Shown: one piece after another, positions 35,773 through 48,513 of the stretch | How the letters are laid out: each line of letters opens with the position of its first letter | How positions within the stretch are numbered: position 1 is the first letter of the stretch | Assembly (NCBI GenBank): GCA_022579005.1 | Contig: MU401471.1 | Coordinates: 138,345-202,344, forward strand | Direction of reading: 5' to 3' | Length of the DNA stretch: 64,000 bases | Origin: Poronia punctata | Taxonomy: Eukaryota; Ascomycota; Sordariomycetes; Xylariales; Xylariaceae | Program-made: the position numbers and the translations under genes | The notes under the pieces: generated by a model | The model's input: only the letters and a program-made list of their open reading frames with translations | The model's database searches: none | Told to the model about the DNA's origin: nothing

Positions 35773-37426
35773 TCATTCGACCTCTTTCCGAGTTGTCTCG
35801 TACCTGCGGATAGAGCGTTAGCAGGACTTTGCCACATATAGTAGAGAAGTGAAAAAAAGGGGGGGGGGGGGGGGGGAGGGAACAAGGAGGGATAAGGACG
35901 TACCGTTTGCCTCGGAAAGCCCACACGCCCCAGTTGCCACAGCTGATGTCCTGTGGATCAAGATCGTTGAGATCCCACCGCAAACTACGGAAGGTATTCA
36001 TCCCCGGTTCCATGAGCATGTCAAACTCGCCGCGGCAGGTTTTGTTGACCCATGCAATGTCCCGTTCCATGTCGTGTTGTGTGTAGCCCGTCACGATAAC
36101 AGGCGCCTTCGTCTCTAGAAGGAGTGGGACAGTATCTGCCCATTCGTGAGAGCTGGCCGGGTGTCCCAGACCAGGATGGAACATGACGAAGCAGTCAAAA
36201 TACGGGTCATAAGGGTAGAAATGCCCCGTCTTGTGAAGTGTGTGGTAATAATCCACAATCGTGCTGATTTTCAAGCTCGGCCACACGCGGTCTTCAACAA
36301 TGGCACCAAAGGGATTGGACGGCGTGCGTGGCGGCAACGGGAATTCGTCATCCCGGTTGGTCATGCTTTCAGGACCAATGAAGATGAGATGGAACTTGCC
36401 TCGCGGGAAGAGATGAGCGAGTTGTACCCATACATTTCTCGGGAGTGAGGATTCCGCCCGGGCCCCCAGTATGAATATCCGGACTGGCGGTGCTTCGGGC
36501 CGTAGGCCCTTGATACCAATGCCGCCGCCGGACCTGGGAGGGTGTAGGGTGTAGCGTAGAGCGCTAAGACTCTTCAGACCTTCGGGTGTAAGTCGGCCTC
36601 CCTTTCTGATGTGGTAGGGACTCAGTTCGTGCAAAATGCTTCCGATTGTTAAAGGATACGTAAGTAGCCTTGTAGCTTGTCTCATGCTCCGGTCGGAATT
36701 GATTGCCTCGAACCCTCTCGTATATAGTAACGTGTCCCAGTTGGTCATGTTTACAGCCGCTTCCTCCATCTGCGGCCCGGCGTACTCAAACTCGGGGAAA
36801 AACCTTCCGGACCGAAGATCATGGTCATCCTCGTTGATCTGTCTGAGAGTATCGCAAATTTTGAGATGTTCCTCGTAATCCTCCGCCCAATGTGTCTCGC
36901 TGCAGTATACTGGTATACCGCAGTCCGGACACTCGAAGTCTACATGTGACGGCGCCACATTGCCAGAGCTCACGGGTGTGCGGGAGCTATCTAGGTCGGT
37001 GGGAGCTCTTGTAGCACGGTGGTCTCCGTGAGGGCAATACGCATGTTGCCTTATGAAAGCGGCACGATGTCGGATCTCGGGGATGGGTGAGTTTGTAAAG
37101 GAATGAAACAGGTCGTCGGATCTCAGCACCTGCCGCGGTGGTTCTTGAGCAGGCGTAGCCGCTGAAAATGCGCTAGCTTCCTCTTGTGAGGACGTGGACT
37201 TTTGACCAAATAGCGATATCGATCGTTTTGCCTCACAAACGCCTGGAGGGCTTCGCAAGGGCAACTTCACACGGGGGCTTGCGCTGGGTTGATTTGGCCG
37301 GGCACCGGCAGAGGAGGCATTTTGCGAAAACGGCCGTACTGCACGAGAGTATGACGATGTGGACAAGGAAGACCTCAGACACCTTCGGCAGGTGTGAGAC
37401 GCCGCATGCCTCGACAATGATTCCAT
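35773..37426 (-). CDS. MSS51: Mss51-like mitochondrial translational activator, MYND-type zinc finger
   Basis: Two exons on the minus strand, 37426-35904 and 35803-35773, joined by a 100-bp GT-AG intron. The spliced length is 1554 nt, or 517 aa, ending RGKRYETTRKEVE; without splicing the frame would run on into Pro-rich intron sequence. Mss51 activates COX1 mRNA translation and helps cytochrome oxidase assembly in yeast mitochondria (family knowledge). The N-terminus is Arg/Ser-rich with few acidic residues, like a mitochondrial presequence. Zinc-finger cysteines are visible in QHAYCPHGDH, FECPDCGIPVYCSETHW and HLKIC (about residues 130-190). Conserved blocks follow: NMTNWDTLLYTRGF, LGARAESSLPRNVWVQLAH and FHPGLGHPASSHEW. 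The gene is divergent from RSE1, with 522 bp between the two start codons. Confidence 0.9.
35858..35876. repeat. G-run inside the MSS51 intron
   Basis: A run of about 19 G on the plus strand (C on the transcript) lies within the intron. It is an unusual intron content and a likely site of sequencing length error; it does not affect the coding frame. Confidence 0.8.
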
Positions 37427-37948
37427 CGTCGGTTTGAACTTTAGTACCTATGTGATGTGAAAGCTACAACTTCTGCCAAGGACGAAAAAGCTCGAGCTCT
37501 ACACCGAACAAAGATCGTGATTGGCTAATAACTGCCAATGGGTTTGGATATTCACAAGTACTTGCGCTAGGGGCTCGCGTCTTGTAGACGTACATGATCG
37601 ACCTTTGAAAGCGCCTCTGTAGGTCGCCAGGTCCGCCTAGAGGGGCGGGGCGCTTTCCCCAGGCGCTGCTGTAGGTACCTTAGCACCTGAACCAATCAGC
37701 AGGCATCTACAAGCTCCCCCAAGATCTCTCCCCAACGACGTGTAGATTGATTGAACTTGACGGCTATCCCAAATCTCTAAAAAATCTCGATTACACACAT
37801 AGCAGCCTCGCAAATCTGCATACGGAACCACACCCTTTTGCAACACTTCCGGCCGTCGCAAACTTGTCTTTCGAGATTGTTGTTTTACTGTAACGAATTC
37901 CTTTTCTAGACGTAGGCCGCGCAGGCTTTCTGCGCATTATATCCGAAG
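37427..37948. promoter_or_regulatory. bidirectional promoter region MSS51 / RSE1
   Basis: These 522 bp separate the start codons of two divergent housekeeping genes and must contain both promoters. A forward CCAAT lies at 37692-37696 and a reverse ATTGG at 37520-37524, possible binding sites for a CCAAT-box complex. No clear TATA box is seen. Confidence 0.5.
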
Positions 37949-40900
37949 ATGGCCACCACGTCGAATATGTTCCTCTATTCCCTAACTGTACAACCCCCAA
38001 CGTCGATAATTCAAGCTATCTTGGGTCAATTTTCTGGGACCAAAGAACAACAGATTATAGCTGCCTCGGGCTCAAGACTTACTTTAATGCGACCAGACCC
38101 CGCGCAGGGAAAAGTCATTACCCTACTATCACACGATGTATTTGGCATCATCAGATCGATTGCTGCTTTTCGGCTGGCAGGGAGCAATAAGGGTATGTTT
38201 ATAGCCTCAAACGCCTCTCAAGCGTCACTTAGTGATTTTGAAGCTGCGATTGCAGAACCCTTCCCGGCCATCTCTCGAGACACGGTGTGGCGTCCCGCAG
38301 CGTCCGACGCGTCGTGGTGATATAGCTAACATGATGGGCTCCAGACTACATAATACTAGCAACCGATTCCGGCCGAATTGCCATTATCGAATATATTCCC
38401 CAGCAGAACCGATTTAAGCAACAGAAGCTCGAGACATTTGGAAAATCCGGCGTTCGCAGGGTTATCCCAGGTCAGTATCTGGCCTGTGATCCAAAGGGAC
38501 GAGCGTGTCTTATCGCAGCCGTGGAAAAGAACAAACTGGTCTACGTCCTGAACAGAAACGCACAAGCGGAGCTTACTATCTCCTCTCCGTTGGAAGCTCA
38601 CAAGCCGGGGACCGTTGTTCTTGCTATGACTGCCTTGGATGTTGGTTATGCGAACCCGGTATTTGCAGCTCTCGAACTGGACACGTCAGAAGTCGACCAG
38701 GATCCATCAGGTCAGGCGCTCGGTGAGATGGAGACACAACTCGTTTATTACGAGCTCGATCTTGGTCTGAACCACGTTGTTAGAAGGTGGCATGAGGCAG
38801 TCGACCCTACCGCATCCATGCTGTTTCAAGTCCCCGGCGGCAACGACGGCCCGAGCGGCGTCCTGGTGTGTGGCGAAGAGAACATCACATACAGACACTC
38901 TAACCAAGAAGCCTTCCGAGTCCCGATTCCTAGAAGAAAAGGCCCCACCGAAGATCCCCAGCGCAAGCGCACGATCGTCTCGGGTGTTATGCATAAGCTC
39001 AAAGGCAACGCTGGCGCGTTTTTCTTCCTCCTCCAGACCGAGGACGGTGATTTGTTCAAGGTCAACATCGAAATGGCCGAGGATGAGACTGGTAAACCCA
39101 CCGGGGAGGTCAGAAGGCTAAAGATCAAGTACTTTGATACCGTACCCGTTTCAACGAGTCTTTGTATCCTCAAAAGCGGCTTTCTGTTCGTTGCCAGCGA
39201 GTTCGGAAACCATCATTTTTACCAATTTGAAAAACTTGGCGACGATGATGACGAGTTGGAATTCTCCAGCGACGATTACCCGACAGACCCCCAGGGATCA
39301 TATGCCCCTGCTTACTTCTACCCACGGCCTGCAGAGAATCTCAGCCTTGTAGAAAGCATTGACGCGATGAATCCCTTGGTGGATTGCAAAGTGGCCAACC
39401 TTACCGAAGAAGACGCGCCACAGATTTACGCCATATGCGGTAATGGGGCAAGAAGCACTTTCAGGACTCTGAAGTATGGGCTTAATGTCAACGAAATCGT
39501 GGCTTCTGAGCTGCCGGGTATACCGTCGGCTGTGTGGACGACCAAGCTTCGCAAAGACGACGAGTACGACGCATATATCATCCTCTCCTTTATTAACGGC
39601 ACACTAGTACTGAGCATTGGCGAGACGGTAGAAGAAGTATCAGATACTGGATTTCTCACGTCTGTACCTACTCTGGCTGTGCAGCAGCTGGGTGAGGATG
39701 GACTCCTCCAAGTGCATCCCAAAGGAATCAGACACATTATAAGGGGTCAAATTAACGAGTGGCCTGCGCCTCAACATCGGTCAATCGTTGCTGCGTCTAC
39801 CAACGCGCGTCAAGTCGCAGTTGCTCTCAGTTCGGGCGAGATCGTCTACTTCGAGATGGATGCCGATGGTTCGTTGGCCGAATACGACGAGAAGAAAGAA
39901 ATGTTTGGGACTGTTACTTGTTTGAGCTTAGGCGACGTACCGGAAGGCCGTTTGCGAAGCTCTTTCCTCGCTGTTGGATGTGACGATTGCACAGTTCGCG
40001 TGCTGAGCCTGGACCCCGAAACGACGCTGGAAAGCAAATCCGTCCAAGCCTTGACTGCCGCGCCGTCTTCCCTATCCATTATGTCGATGGAGGACTCGTC
40101 GTTCGGTGGGAGGACATTGTATCTCCACATAGGGCTGAACTCTGGTGTCTACCTGCGAACTGTCCTGGATGAAGTGACAGGCGAACTCACAGATACACGT
40201 CAAAAGTTTCTAGGACCGAAGCCTGTACGCCTCTTCGAAGTGGCCGTACAGGGCCGCACATGCGTGCTGGCTCTCAGCTCTAGGACGTGGCTTGGATACT
40301 CGGATCCTATTACGAACGGGTTTATGTTGACGCCTCTGAATTACGACGACCTAGAATGGGGATGGAATTTCAGCAGCGAACAGTGCGAAGAGGGCATGGT
40401 TGGAATCCAGGGGCAGAATCTGAAGTGAGTGACAACCCATTTCGCCTGACATGGTGGTATGATGAGAACTAGGGATCCTATGCCACAGGCTATGAGGCCT
40501 TTAACAATTATGTACCAATTGTTCCTACTGACCACCAGCACGACCGAAAACTTGTAAGAAAGCGTTACAGCAACACTGGCTAATCCCGTATTCTGCAAAC
40601 AGGATCTTCTCCATCGACAAACTGTCAGATACGCTTCTGCAAGAGAGCATAGCACTGACGTACACACCTAGGCGTCTGGTCAAACATCCGGACCAGCCAT
40701 ATTTCTACACCATCGAGTCGGATAATAACACGCTGCCACCCGAGCTCCGCGAAAAGTTGTTGGCCGATCAAGGGGCTGTCAATGGAGATGCAGCTGTATT
40801 GCCTCCCGAGGACTTTGGATACCCTAAAGGTCGTGGCCGCTGGGCTTCCTGTATCAGTGTTGTAGACCCACTTGTTGAGAGACGGGTGGTGCAAACGCTG

Positions 40901-41978
40901 AACCTCAGCGATAACGAAGCTGCAGTTAGCATGGCCACTGTGTCATTCGCTAGCCAGGACAATGAGGCGTTTTTAGTCGTGGGCACCGGAAAGGACATGA
41001 TCCTCAGTCCCCGCCAGTTCAGCGCCGGTTTTATTCACGTCTACAGGTTCCGGGAAAACGGCAGGGAGCTCGAGTTCATCCACAAAACAAAGGTCGATGA
41101 ACCCCCGATGGCACTGGTCCAGTTCCAAGGCCGGTTATTGGCAGGTATCGGGAAGACGCTGCTATCTTACGACCTTGGCTTGAGACAGCTGCTTCGGAAG
41201 TCTCAAGCGGACGTGGCTTCACAACTGATCGTCTCACTCCAAACCCAAGGAAGTCGTATCATCGTTGGCGATGTGCAGCAGAGTGTGACTTATGTTGCGT
41301 ACAAGTACGAGTCCAACAAGTTGATACCGTTTGCCGATGATACGATACCGCGCTGGACCAATTGTACCGCCATGGTAGACTATGAATCGGTAGCTGGTGG
41401 CGACAGGTTCGGAAACATTTGGATAGTGCGGTGCCCCGAGAAGGCCAGCGAGGAAGCCGACGAGGATAATGTGGGAGCCCACCTGCAACACGCGCGCGAG
41501 TATCTGCACGGCGCCAACCATCGTCTGAGCCTTATGACCCACTTTTACACCCAGGATATCCCGACTAGCATAATCAAGACCAACCTTGTAGTTGGTGGTC
41601 AAGATGTCTTGCTCTGGGGTGGTATTCAGGGCACCGTCGGTGTCTTCATACCTTTCCTTAGTCGCGAAGATGTCGATTTCTTCCAAAGCCTTGAATCTCA
41701 CATGCGCAGTGAAGACCCACCACTCGCTGGGAGAGATCACCTGATCTATCGAGGCTATTACGCACCCGTCAAGGGAGTCATCGATGGAGACTTGTGCGAG
41801 CGATTTGCCCTTCTTCCTCACGATAAGAAGCAGATGATTGCGGGCGAATTGGATCGATCAGTGCGCGAGATCGAAAGGAAGATATCTGTGAGTATTTGAG
41901 CAGATGTTTCAGTCGTCCCAGTTGAACTCCTAATGGCTAATGACTTGCTAGGATGTGCGAACCCGATCAGCATTCTAA
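37949..41978 (+). CDS. RSE1: Rse1 / SF3b subunit 3 (SAP130-like) pre-mRNA splicing factor
   Basis: Four exons: 37949-38192, 38345-40424, 40603-41887 and 41952-41978. The spliced length is 3636 nt, or 1211 aa, the family's usual size. Rse1 is the three-propeller CPSF_A-family scaffold of the SF3b complex in U2 snRNP, needed for branch-site recognition (family knowledge). Landmarks: [11 protein letters not shown] and [11 protein letters not shown] at the N-terminus; [40 protein letters not shown] across intron 2; and a conserved C-terminal end [10 protein letters not shown] completed by a 9-codon last exon. Introns are 152, 178 and 64 bp, all GT-AG. The gene ends 153 bp from the stop codon of the convergent LysM gene. 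Confidence 0.95.
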
Positions 41979-42131
41979 TGAACCATAGGACGATTCGGAA
42001 GTATGATGGAACATATAACCACGTTACTTACAGCCATCCACAAAGCACGGAATATGAACATGAGGTTTGGATCAAATGATGGATAATGAGGCTACATATG
42101 CCGCATGAAGACCATGGACTATGTGGGTTAA

Positions 42132-43033
42132 CTAGCGCCTTGCATTCATGCGCAAGCCGTTGCCATTGGCTGGCTTTATGCTTTTCCCTCTCCTGGACGC
42201 TGTGGCCGGGTGAGTTCGTTCCCATTCCTCATCGGCCAGATATGTTTCTGTGGCGGCGTGGAGGTCGTAGCCGGCCTGTTCCAAGTATAGAACAGCCACA
42301 TCATATTCCGGCACTTTACACGTCACCATCCATCGTCGGATCTTGGCTTTCCGTGCCTCTTCCTCCTCTCCCTCGACCGGTCTTGGAGACAAACTCACGC
42401 CACCTTTATAATATTCGCCCGGGATTATTACGGTGCGACGGCCGACAAGTAGGTAGTCGGAGGATATGTTGTTGGCCTTACGGAGCACATCGGCCGGGAC
42501 GCCATAACGCAACGAAAGTGAACTGATGCTGTCATGCGCATGGTTCAAGAAATGAAGAGTGTCAGCCGACTCCCCTTCGCCCAGAGCTGATTTCTCGTTG
42601 GCGGAATCGGGGCCTTTACCACCAGGGGTCGGAGTATAGGGCGGCGGGGCGTATTTGGGTCTGGAACTGCTGCCTGCGGATTCCGAGTAGGCCGGGGGAG
42701 CCTGCAGGCCGGGCGGTAAGGTGTTATCTGTCGCTGAAACTTGACAGTATGGACAGTACGAATTGAAGCGAGGATTATTCTATATAAAGAGCGTTAGCTC
42801 GTCAGTCGCATAGGACATAGACCACAACTTGAACGCAAGCGCCATGTCTAATAATGATAATTCATATCGCCACGTACATGTATACATCGGCCACAGATCG
42901 CACGTGGACAGCAGTCTAGCCACCGGTCCTCTGGGAATGGTTTCTCGGATTTACTTAAACGGGGTACGTCGGCTAGCAATGTTGCGCATGTGCAGCACGA
43001 GTCCGTTGTCACCGCCCTCGGCTTGACAGTCAT
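42132..43033 (-). CDS. intracellular protein with Cys-rich zinc-binding-like region, LysM and UBA-like domains
   Basis: Two exons, 43033-42878 and 42779-42132, GT-AG intron of 98 bp, 267 aa. The N-terminal part has CxxC pairs at C13/C16, C47/C50 and C61/C64 plus C41/C42, which suggests a RING- or ribbon-like zinc site; the third pair (SYCPYCQ) is created only by splicing. A Pro/Ser-rich linker leads to a LysM domain at about residues 126-175 (HDSISSLSLRYGVPADVLRKAN, continuing to VGRRTVIIP). The C-terminal VPEYDVAVLYLEQAGYDLHA stretch looks like a UBA-type three-helix fold. There is no signal peptide, so this is not a secreted chitin-binding effector. It may be an adaptor using ubiquitin, but the function is unknown. 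Confidence 0.8.
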
Positions 43034-44219
43034 GGCCAGGGATCAATAGGTATTTAAAGTTGTATGCCGGTCCGTCAATACTGTATTAATTGATCGAGAA
43101 TACAGCCTGACGAGAGGTGTATAAATAGGTTACGTAGGGTGTGCTGAGGCCCTGTCTTCTGCCGAAAGTTGTAGAGGGAAGATATACAATAATAACTATA
43201 CTAACAACAACAACCACGACGAGAGGACAAATACAAAGGTAGTGCTTAGGTCTGATCTCGAGCTTAAATCTACCTATCCTAGGTCCTTTTTGTTTTATAA
43301 GGTTTGAATGTAGCCATGTATGGCGCAATTGATATCTATACGTTGAATACAGGTGGGAGAGTGGCAAAGGTCACTGCAGTGATGCAAGCACCGTGTTATA
43401 CATATACAACCGAAATTGTGATATTGACCGACTTGTGCATACCCTCTATATAACGATTATCCTCATGATTGTAGCATTTTGTGGGGGGACCACTGATGTC
43501 AGCGGTCTTTGGATTGTTCCATGATCCTTTGGTTTTGATTCACCATGACTTAATAGTAGAAAGTACATCTATTGAATAGCACTTTTGATTATCGTTTACC
43601 TAAACTTAGACAGTTTCGAATCTCTTAGAAATTTGTTTTAGCTTCTTCGATGTGCTTTTTCGAAGCAAAGGCCGGAGCTCAAAGACAGAACAAGAATAGC
43701 GCATTTGGCCGGCTGGGAAAGGAGGTTGAAGAAGATCTCCTGCCGCTCCCAACTTGAGCCAACCAAATTACAATCGTAGTCATACCAGGCAGCCAGGCAA
43801 CCAACAAAGGGTCATATCTCTGGTTTTGATATTGTTGCTTGCAAGGTAGAAGTCTTACCTCCATCATACAACTTGAAACTATATTTGCTGCCACCGACCG
43901 CGATTGGGCTTTAAAACGTCATTCCCGCCCGTTCCGGACATCTATAACCGGCATTGACGTAGTGCCTTCTCTCACGGTTAGGTTCAGCATATCAGCATAT
44001 CAGCATTTCAGCATTTCAGCATCAAGTTTTGTTGCGAAGCCGACCTAAGTTACTATACACGTCCGAATATCTAATAAACATCATCTCGAGCTCCTGCCTA
44101 CGTCCCTCGTCTTCTTCAGTTCTCAAATACCCCTACAGACTGCCGATGTATCCAACGTAGCACGTTTCCCTAATGAGCCGAACGTAACCCCGAGAATTTC
44201 TATAAGCCTTTCGTCCATC
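43034..44219. promoter_or_regulatory. divergent intergenic region LysM gene / SIP3
   Basis: A divergent 1.2-kb intergenic region with no supportable gene. It contains five tandem 8-bp TCAGCAT(A/T) units at 43984-44023, about 200 bp before the SIP3-like ATG, and a C/T-rich leader (44087-44140). Confidence 0.5.
43984..44023 (+). repeat. five tandem 8-bp TCAGCAT(A/T) units
   Basis: Five adjacent 8-bp units, TCAGCATA twice, TCAGCATT twice and TCAGCATC once, occupy 40 bp upstream of the SIP3-like gene. Regular spacing could give repeated factor sites, but no factor is identified. Confidence 0.85.
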
Positions 44220-47200
44220 ATGTCCGACGGTGCGCCGCCGGCCTCGCCTGCCAATGCACCTCCCGCCGCCGCCGGAATTATTCGCTCGAGCGTCTCTATA
44301 CCTGTCACCCTAAACGAGGCTGGCCTCGATTCGCCCTCCTTTCGCGCCACCGCCGTCTTCTTCGGTGACCAGACCGATTCTATAGAGCGATGGTTGGATG
44401 GCTACGTCAAGACGACGTCGAAGCTGACCCATGAAATCCTGGGGTTGGAGGATACGATAAATAATTATCTGGCCAAGATCATCCCGCCGCAGGGCGTAGT
44501 CACGGTCGATCATGATTATACCGCGCTTGCCCTCAAGCGGGTCAGTGAAGGGTCCAAGGAATGGTGGACGCAAGTCCTGAATACGGCCAAGAAGATGGAA
44601 TCCTTATCCGTCGAACCTGTTCGCGCTTTTCTATCAAACGACCTGAAGAACTTCAAGGAGACGAAGCGGACGTTGGAGCAGGCCCAGAAGACGTTCGACG
44701 CGACTCTTGCCCGCTACGTCAGCCAGTCCAAGACAAAGGAACCCTCCGCTCTACGTGAGGATGCATTCGGCGTGTACGAGACCCGTAAAGCCTATCTAAA
44801 AGCCTCTATGGACTTTTGCTTCTTCGCTCCTCAACTTCGCCTCAACCTCGATAAATTACTAGTTCGGATATCGACCGATGTCTGGCGTGAGATGAAGAGG
44901 GCACGCGATTCCGCTGGGAGCTTTGGAAGATATGGCCACGAAATGGACCGAATAAGGGGATGGTCAAGGGATATGGAGCTGACCGAGCCCGTATTCAAAC
45001 GTGAGCTCCAAGCGGCCCGACGGGACATTGGTGACAATACTTTGGCCGCCTATAAACCTTCCCGAGAGATAGACGACTACAGTTCTTCAACCGTACCCTT
45101 TCTGGGCTCTAGAGGCCCCATGAACGTACCCACAGAAGGAAAGCCGGCAAAAGTAATGGAGAAACAGGGCTGGTTGTTCTTGCGGACCATATACGGAAAG
45201 CCTTCGAGGACGAACTGGATTCGGCGATGGTACTACTGTCGGGATGGCATATTCGGCTGGCTCGTCAACGGGCCCCAGGGCGTCTTGCAAGGTGATGAGA
45301 TCGGCGTCCTTCTCTGTAACGCAAAGCCTGCTGTCCAAGAGGAGCGGCGCTTTTGTTTCGAGGTCAAGACCAAGAATCAAACACTGCTTCTGCAGGCGGA
45401 AACGCAAGCACAGTTGATGGAATGGCTCGAAGTCTTTGAAGTTGCGAAAAGGCGGGCTTTCGAAGCCAGCGTGGGCCGAGACACGACGTCACTGCCTGGG
45501 GGCGTTGATCCGGCCTTTTCAATTACCCCCCCTTCTCTGCCTGAATTCTCGGCTCGAGGATTCGATACCCAGATGGACGAAGTTATCAACCAGGAGCGTG
45601 CTGGTGCGCTTCCCGTCGGCCCTGGCGACGGGCTAGCGACAAGAGCAAGCTTTGACGTGAACGCGCAACCGCCGAAGCGGGCGGCGACCTCTCTTGCTCG
45701 TGAAGAAGGCGAGAGTGGGCGCGAACATGCGGCCAGGATCATGCAGAAGCTTGACCTTCACCGAAAGGCAACTTTCACATCCAGTACCGATAATACGGCG
45801 ATGCCGTCCCCGGGCCCTACTGGTGGCATCGCAAGTCTGATATCGGCGAGCCATGGGTTATTGCCCGGGTACACCGGGCCTGTCCTTAACCAAGCGGCCG
45901 GTATCAAACCACCGAATGGGCAGTTCGTCCTCGGCCCAGAGGCCCGGCCCGGCAGTTTGGCACCGCCCACGCTAGCAAAACCCCCGGCAGCGACTGTGCT
46001 TAGTAAGACGGCCGTTGCCTACAGCGGCGAAAGGGCATTGACTGCTAGTTCTACGCAGCTGTTGCCGACTGCCATCATGGCCAACTACTGGGGAAGCAAC
46101 GCTTGGGGCCAAGAGCACTCGGTCAGAATTAGTCACATGGACGCGGCCTCGGACGACCCCTTCGGGCCAAACTCTCCATCCATCAAGATGACCACCCTGG
46201 GAGACACCGACGTACCTAGAAGCCCTTCTTCGGGTTCACTTCACAAGAAATCCATTAGTATGGACGCAAAGATGAATGTTCCCAAGCTCGTTCTGCCTTC
46301 TAAAGACCAGCCAGTCCAAGAGACCTTCCCGCCAAACTATCCCACGGAGCTCAAGACGAACTCTGCGCAGTTCCGGCTACTCTTCCCCAACGTTCCGTTG
46401 GATGAAAAGTTGGTCTTGGTCTTTCGGGCTTCATGGAGTAGTACATCCGAGTCGGGGAAGGCCACGCCGCAGATGGCAGGCAACGGGCGGATCTACGTCA
46501 CGTCGGACAACATGTATTTCTATGGTCATCAGATGGGCCTCGTAGTGGCATATGTGATCAATCTCGATACCATCACGGAAGTCACGGCCGCCCCTGGAAG
46601 AGACAATGACTTCATCTTCCTACATCTCAGCCAAGAGGCTAGCGACAGTGCTTACACTCGGATCACGATAAAGACATTTCTAGAGGACCTCGGCCTTTTG
46701 CATGCGCGCCTCAACCTTTTGATCGACGACCTGCAGAGCGAGGAACCGATGGATGTATCGGAGATTATCAGGGCTCTTATGCAGATGGAAAAGGGGGAAG
46801 ACGAGCAGAGGAGCCCAAGCATGGATAGTTGGGAGGAGGTCCCGTCCCATACTCCCATCGACGACGGAACTGCTGCCGGTAAACCGGCGACGCCCGGGGT
46901 GAGCGACTTTGCGTATCGAAATAGAAAGGGGCCCTCTCGGAGAGCGTTGCCCAAGTTCCAGCTTCCGACCCATCCCGTCCTTTACGAGCCGGAAGATACA
47001 CCAAACAAGGTGGCAGAGCGGACTTTTGAAATCAGCGCCAAGGCCTGCTTCCACGTATTGTTCGGCGACAAAAGCTTCATATTTCCCAAGCTGTACTTTG
47101 AGCGCCGGGCCCAGCAGATCGCGCAGGGCCCTTGGAAAACCAACGAGGCCGGCAATATGCAACGTAGCTTCCGGTTCAAGGTTACATATAGCAACCGTCT

Positions 47201-48513
47201 CGGCCGTTCACACGAAGAAGAGGTGACGGATGACCAGACCATCGAGGTCTTTAGTGACCACGTCACTTACGTCGTCACGCACGAAAAGTCGCCGTGGTAT
47301 CTCCCTCACTCGGATGGATTCAAGCTGGTGACCAAGATTGTCATCACCCATGTTGCGAAATCCAAGTGCAAACTTGCCATCTTCACCAAAGTCGTCTGGT
47401 CGAATGCACCGGCACTAACTAAACATCTCGTCGAGCGGCAGGCACTAGGCGATGCAACCCGGGATGCCGAGGAGCTAGCCGAGGTGGCCACGGACCAGGT
47501 TCGTAGACTGGGCCATCACAGCCGAACAAAACGAGCAATGCAAGTATACGGAAATGTAGGTTTGCAGTCGCAAACCGTCGTTTTCTCGCCCAACGATGCG
47601 GACTCGACGAAGAAGCCTCTTATCAGTCCCCGGACACTGGGCTCGATGATCTTCGAGACCGGCCGATCCTTGGGAGAGAGTGTCGTCACATCCCTCGTTC
47701 TATGGGCCTTTGCCGTGTTACGGAAACTCTGGAAGATTGTTACCGCACAGCGGCTTCTCATCTTGTTGTTGGGCCTCAGCCTCTTGACCAACATCGCCTT
47801 CTCATCCCAGAACAGTGCGGCTTGGTGGAGTGAGCGGCGTGCGGCCAAATACATGAATCGTCTCGGCGTCGGCCCCAACGTTATGATGAGCAAGGCAATA
47901 TACTTGGCGGATTTGGATGAAGCGGCCAAGAGCTCGTCTCGTCAACACGCCTGGCCGCAAGATAGCTACTGGTAAGATCTCCCCCTCTCTCGTTCGTTTG
48001 CCGGAGGCGACAAGTACTGACTAGCACATCAGTTATTCTACCTTCCAATCTATAGCCAACAACACCAACATCAACGCTCCGTACGAAACGGCCGGCTCAG
48101 AGCTGTCCACCTGGGGTCCTAGCCGTGCCACAGCTCGCCGGCTCCGACATACGCGACAAAAGCTCGGGTCGTATCGTCACGATCTCATCGTAGCGATGCG
48201 TATGGTTAACAGTGTGGAAACAGAGATGCTGAGATCTGAGTGGGAGAACTGGCTCATGGACGAGACGTCAAGATGCGAGCAAATCGGGCTGGCGCTGTCA
48301 TCTGCATCTGCGTCTGAGGCCCGGGGGTCAAAGATGAATGCCCAGGTGATGCAGAAGGTGTTGGGCACGACTGAAGATGAGAAGGACACGACAACAAGGG
48401 CGAAAAGGGAAGAGAGTCTACGTCATTGGTATGAAGGATATTGTGGAAGCTGCAGGGCCGATCACGACGTGGTCATGCGGGAACGTGAGAACATGTCTAT
48501 GGCCTTTTTATAA
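44220..48513 (+). CDS. SIP3: Sip3/Lam-type lipid transfer protein: BAR, PH, GRAM, VASt, transmembrane
   Basis: Two exons, 44220-47971 and 48033-48513, GT-AG intron of 61 bp, 4233 nt, 1410 aa. Domains in order: BAR-like coiled region (about 50-290); PH domain from about 312 (KQGWLFLRTIYGK) to about 415; Ser/Pro-rich linker; GRAM domain at about 705-800 (EKLVLVFRASW, TSDNMYFYGHQMG); VASt/StART-like sterol-binding domain at about 933-1062; a transmembrane helix at about 1172-1195 (RLLILLLGLSLLTNIAF). The C-terminal exon is completed only by splicing (DSYCYSTFQSIAN). In yeast Sip3 and Ysp1 are ER proteins at ER-plasma membrane contacts that move sterol (family knowledge). The order matches the BAR-PH subgroup. 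Confidence 0.9.

Noticed and set aside
42132..43033. Secreted LysM effector
   Set aside because: The N-terminus is a cysteine cluster with no hydrophobic signal peptide.
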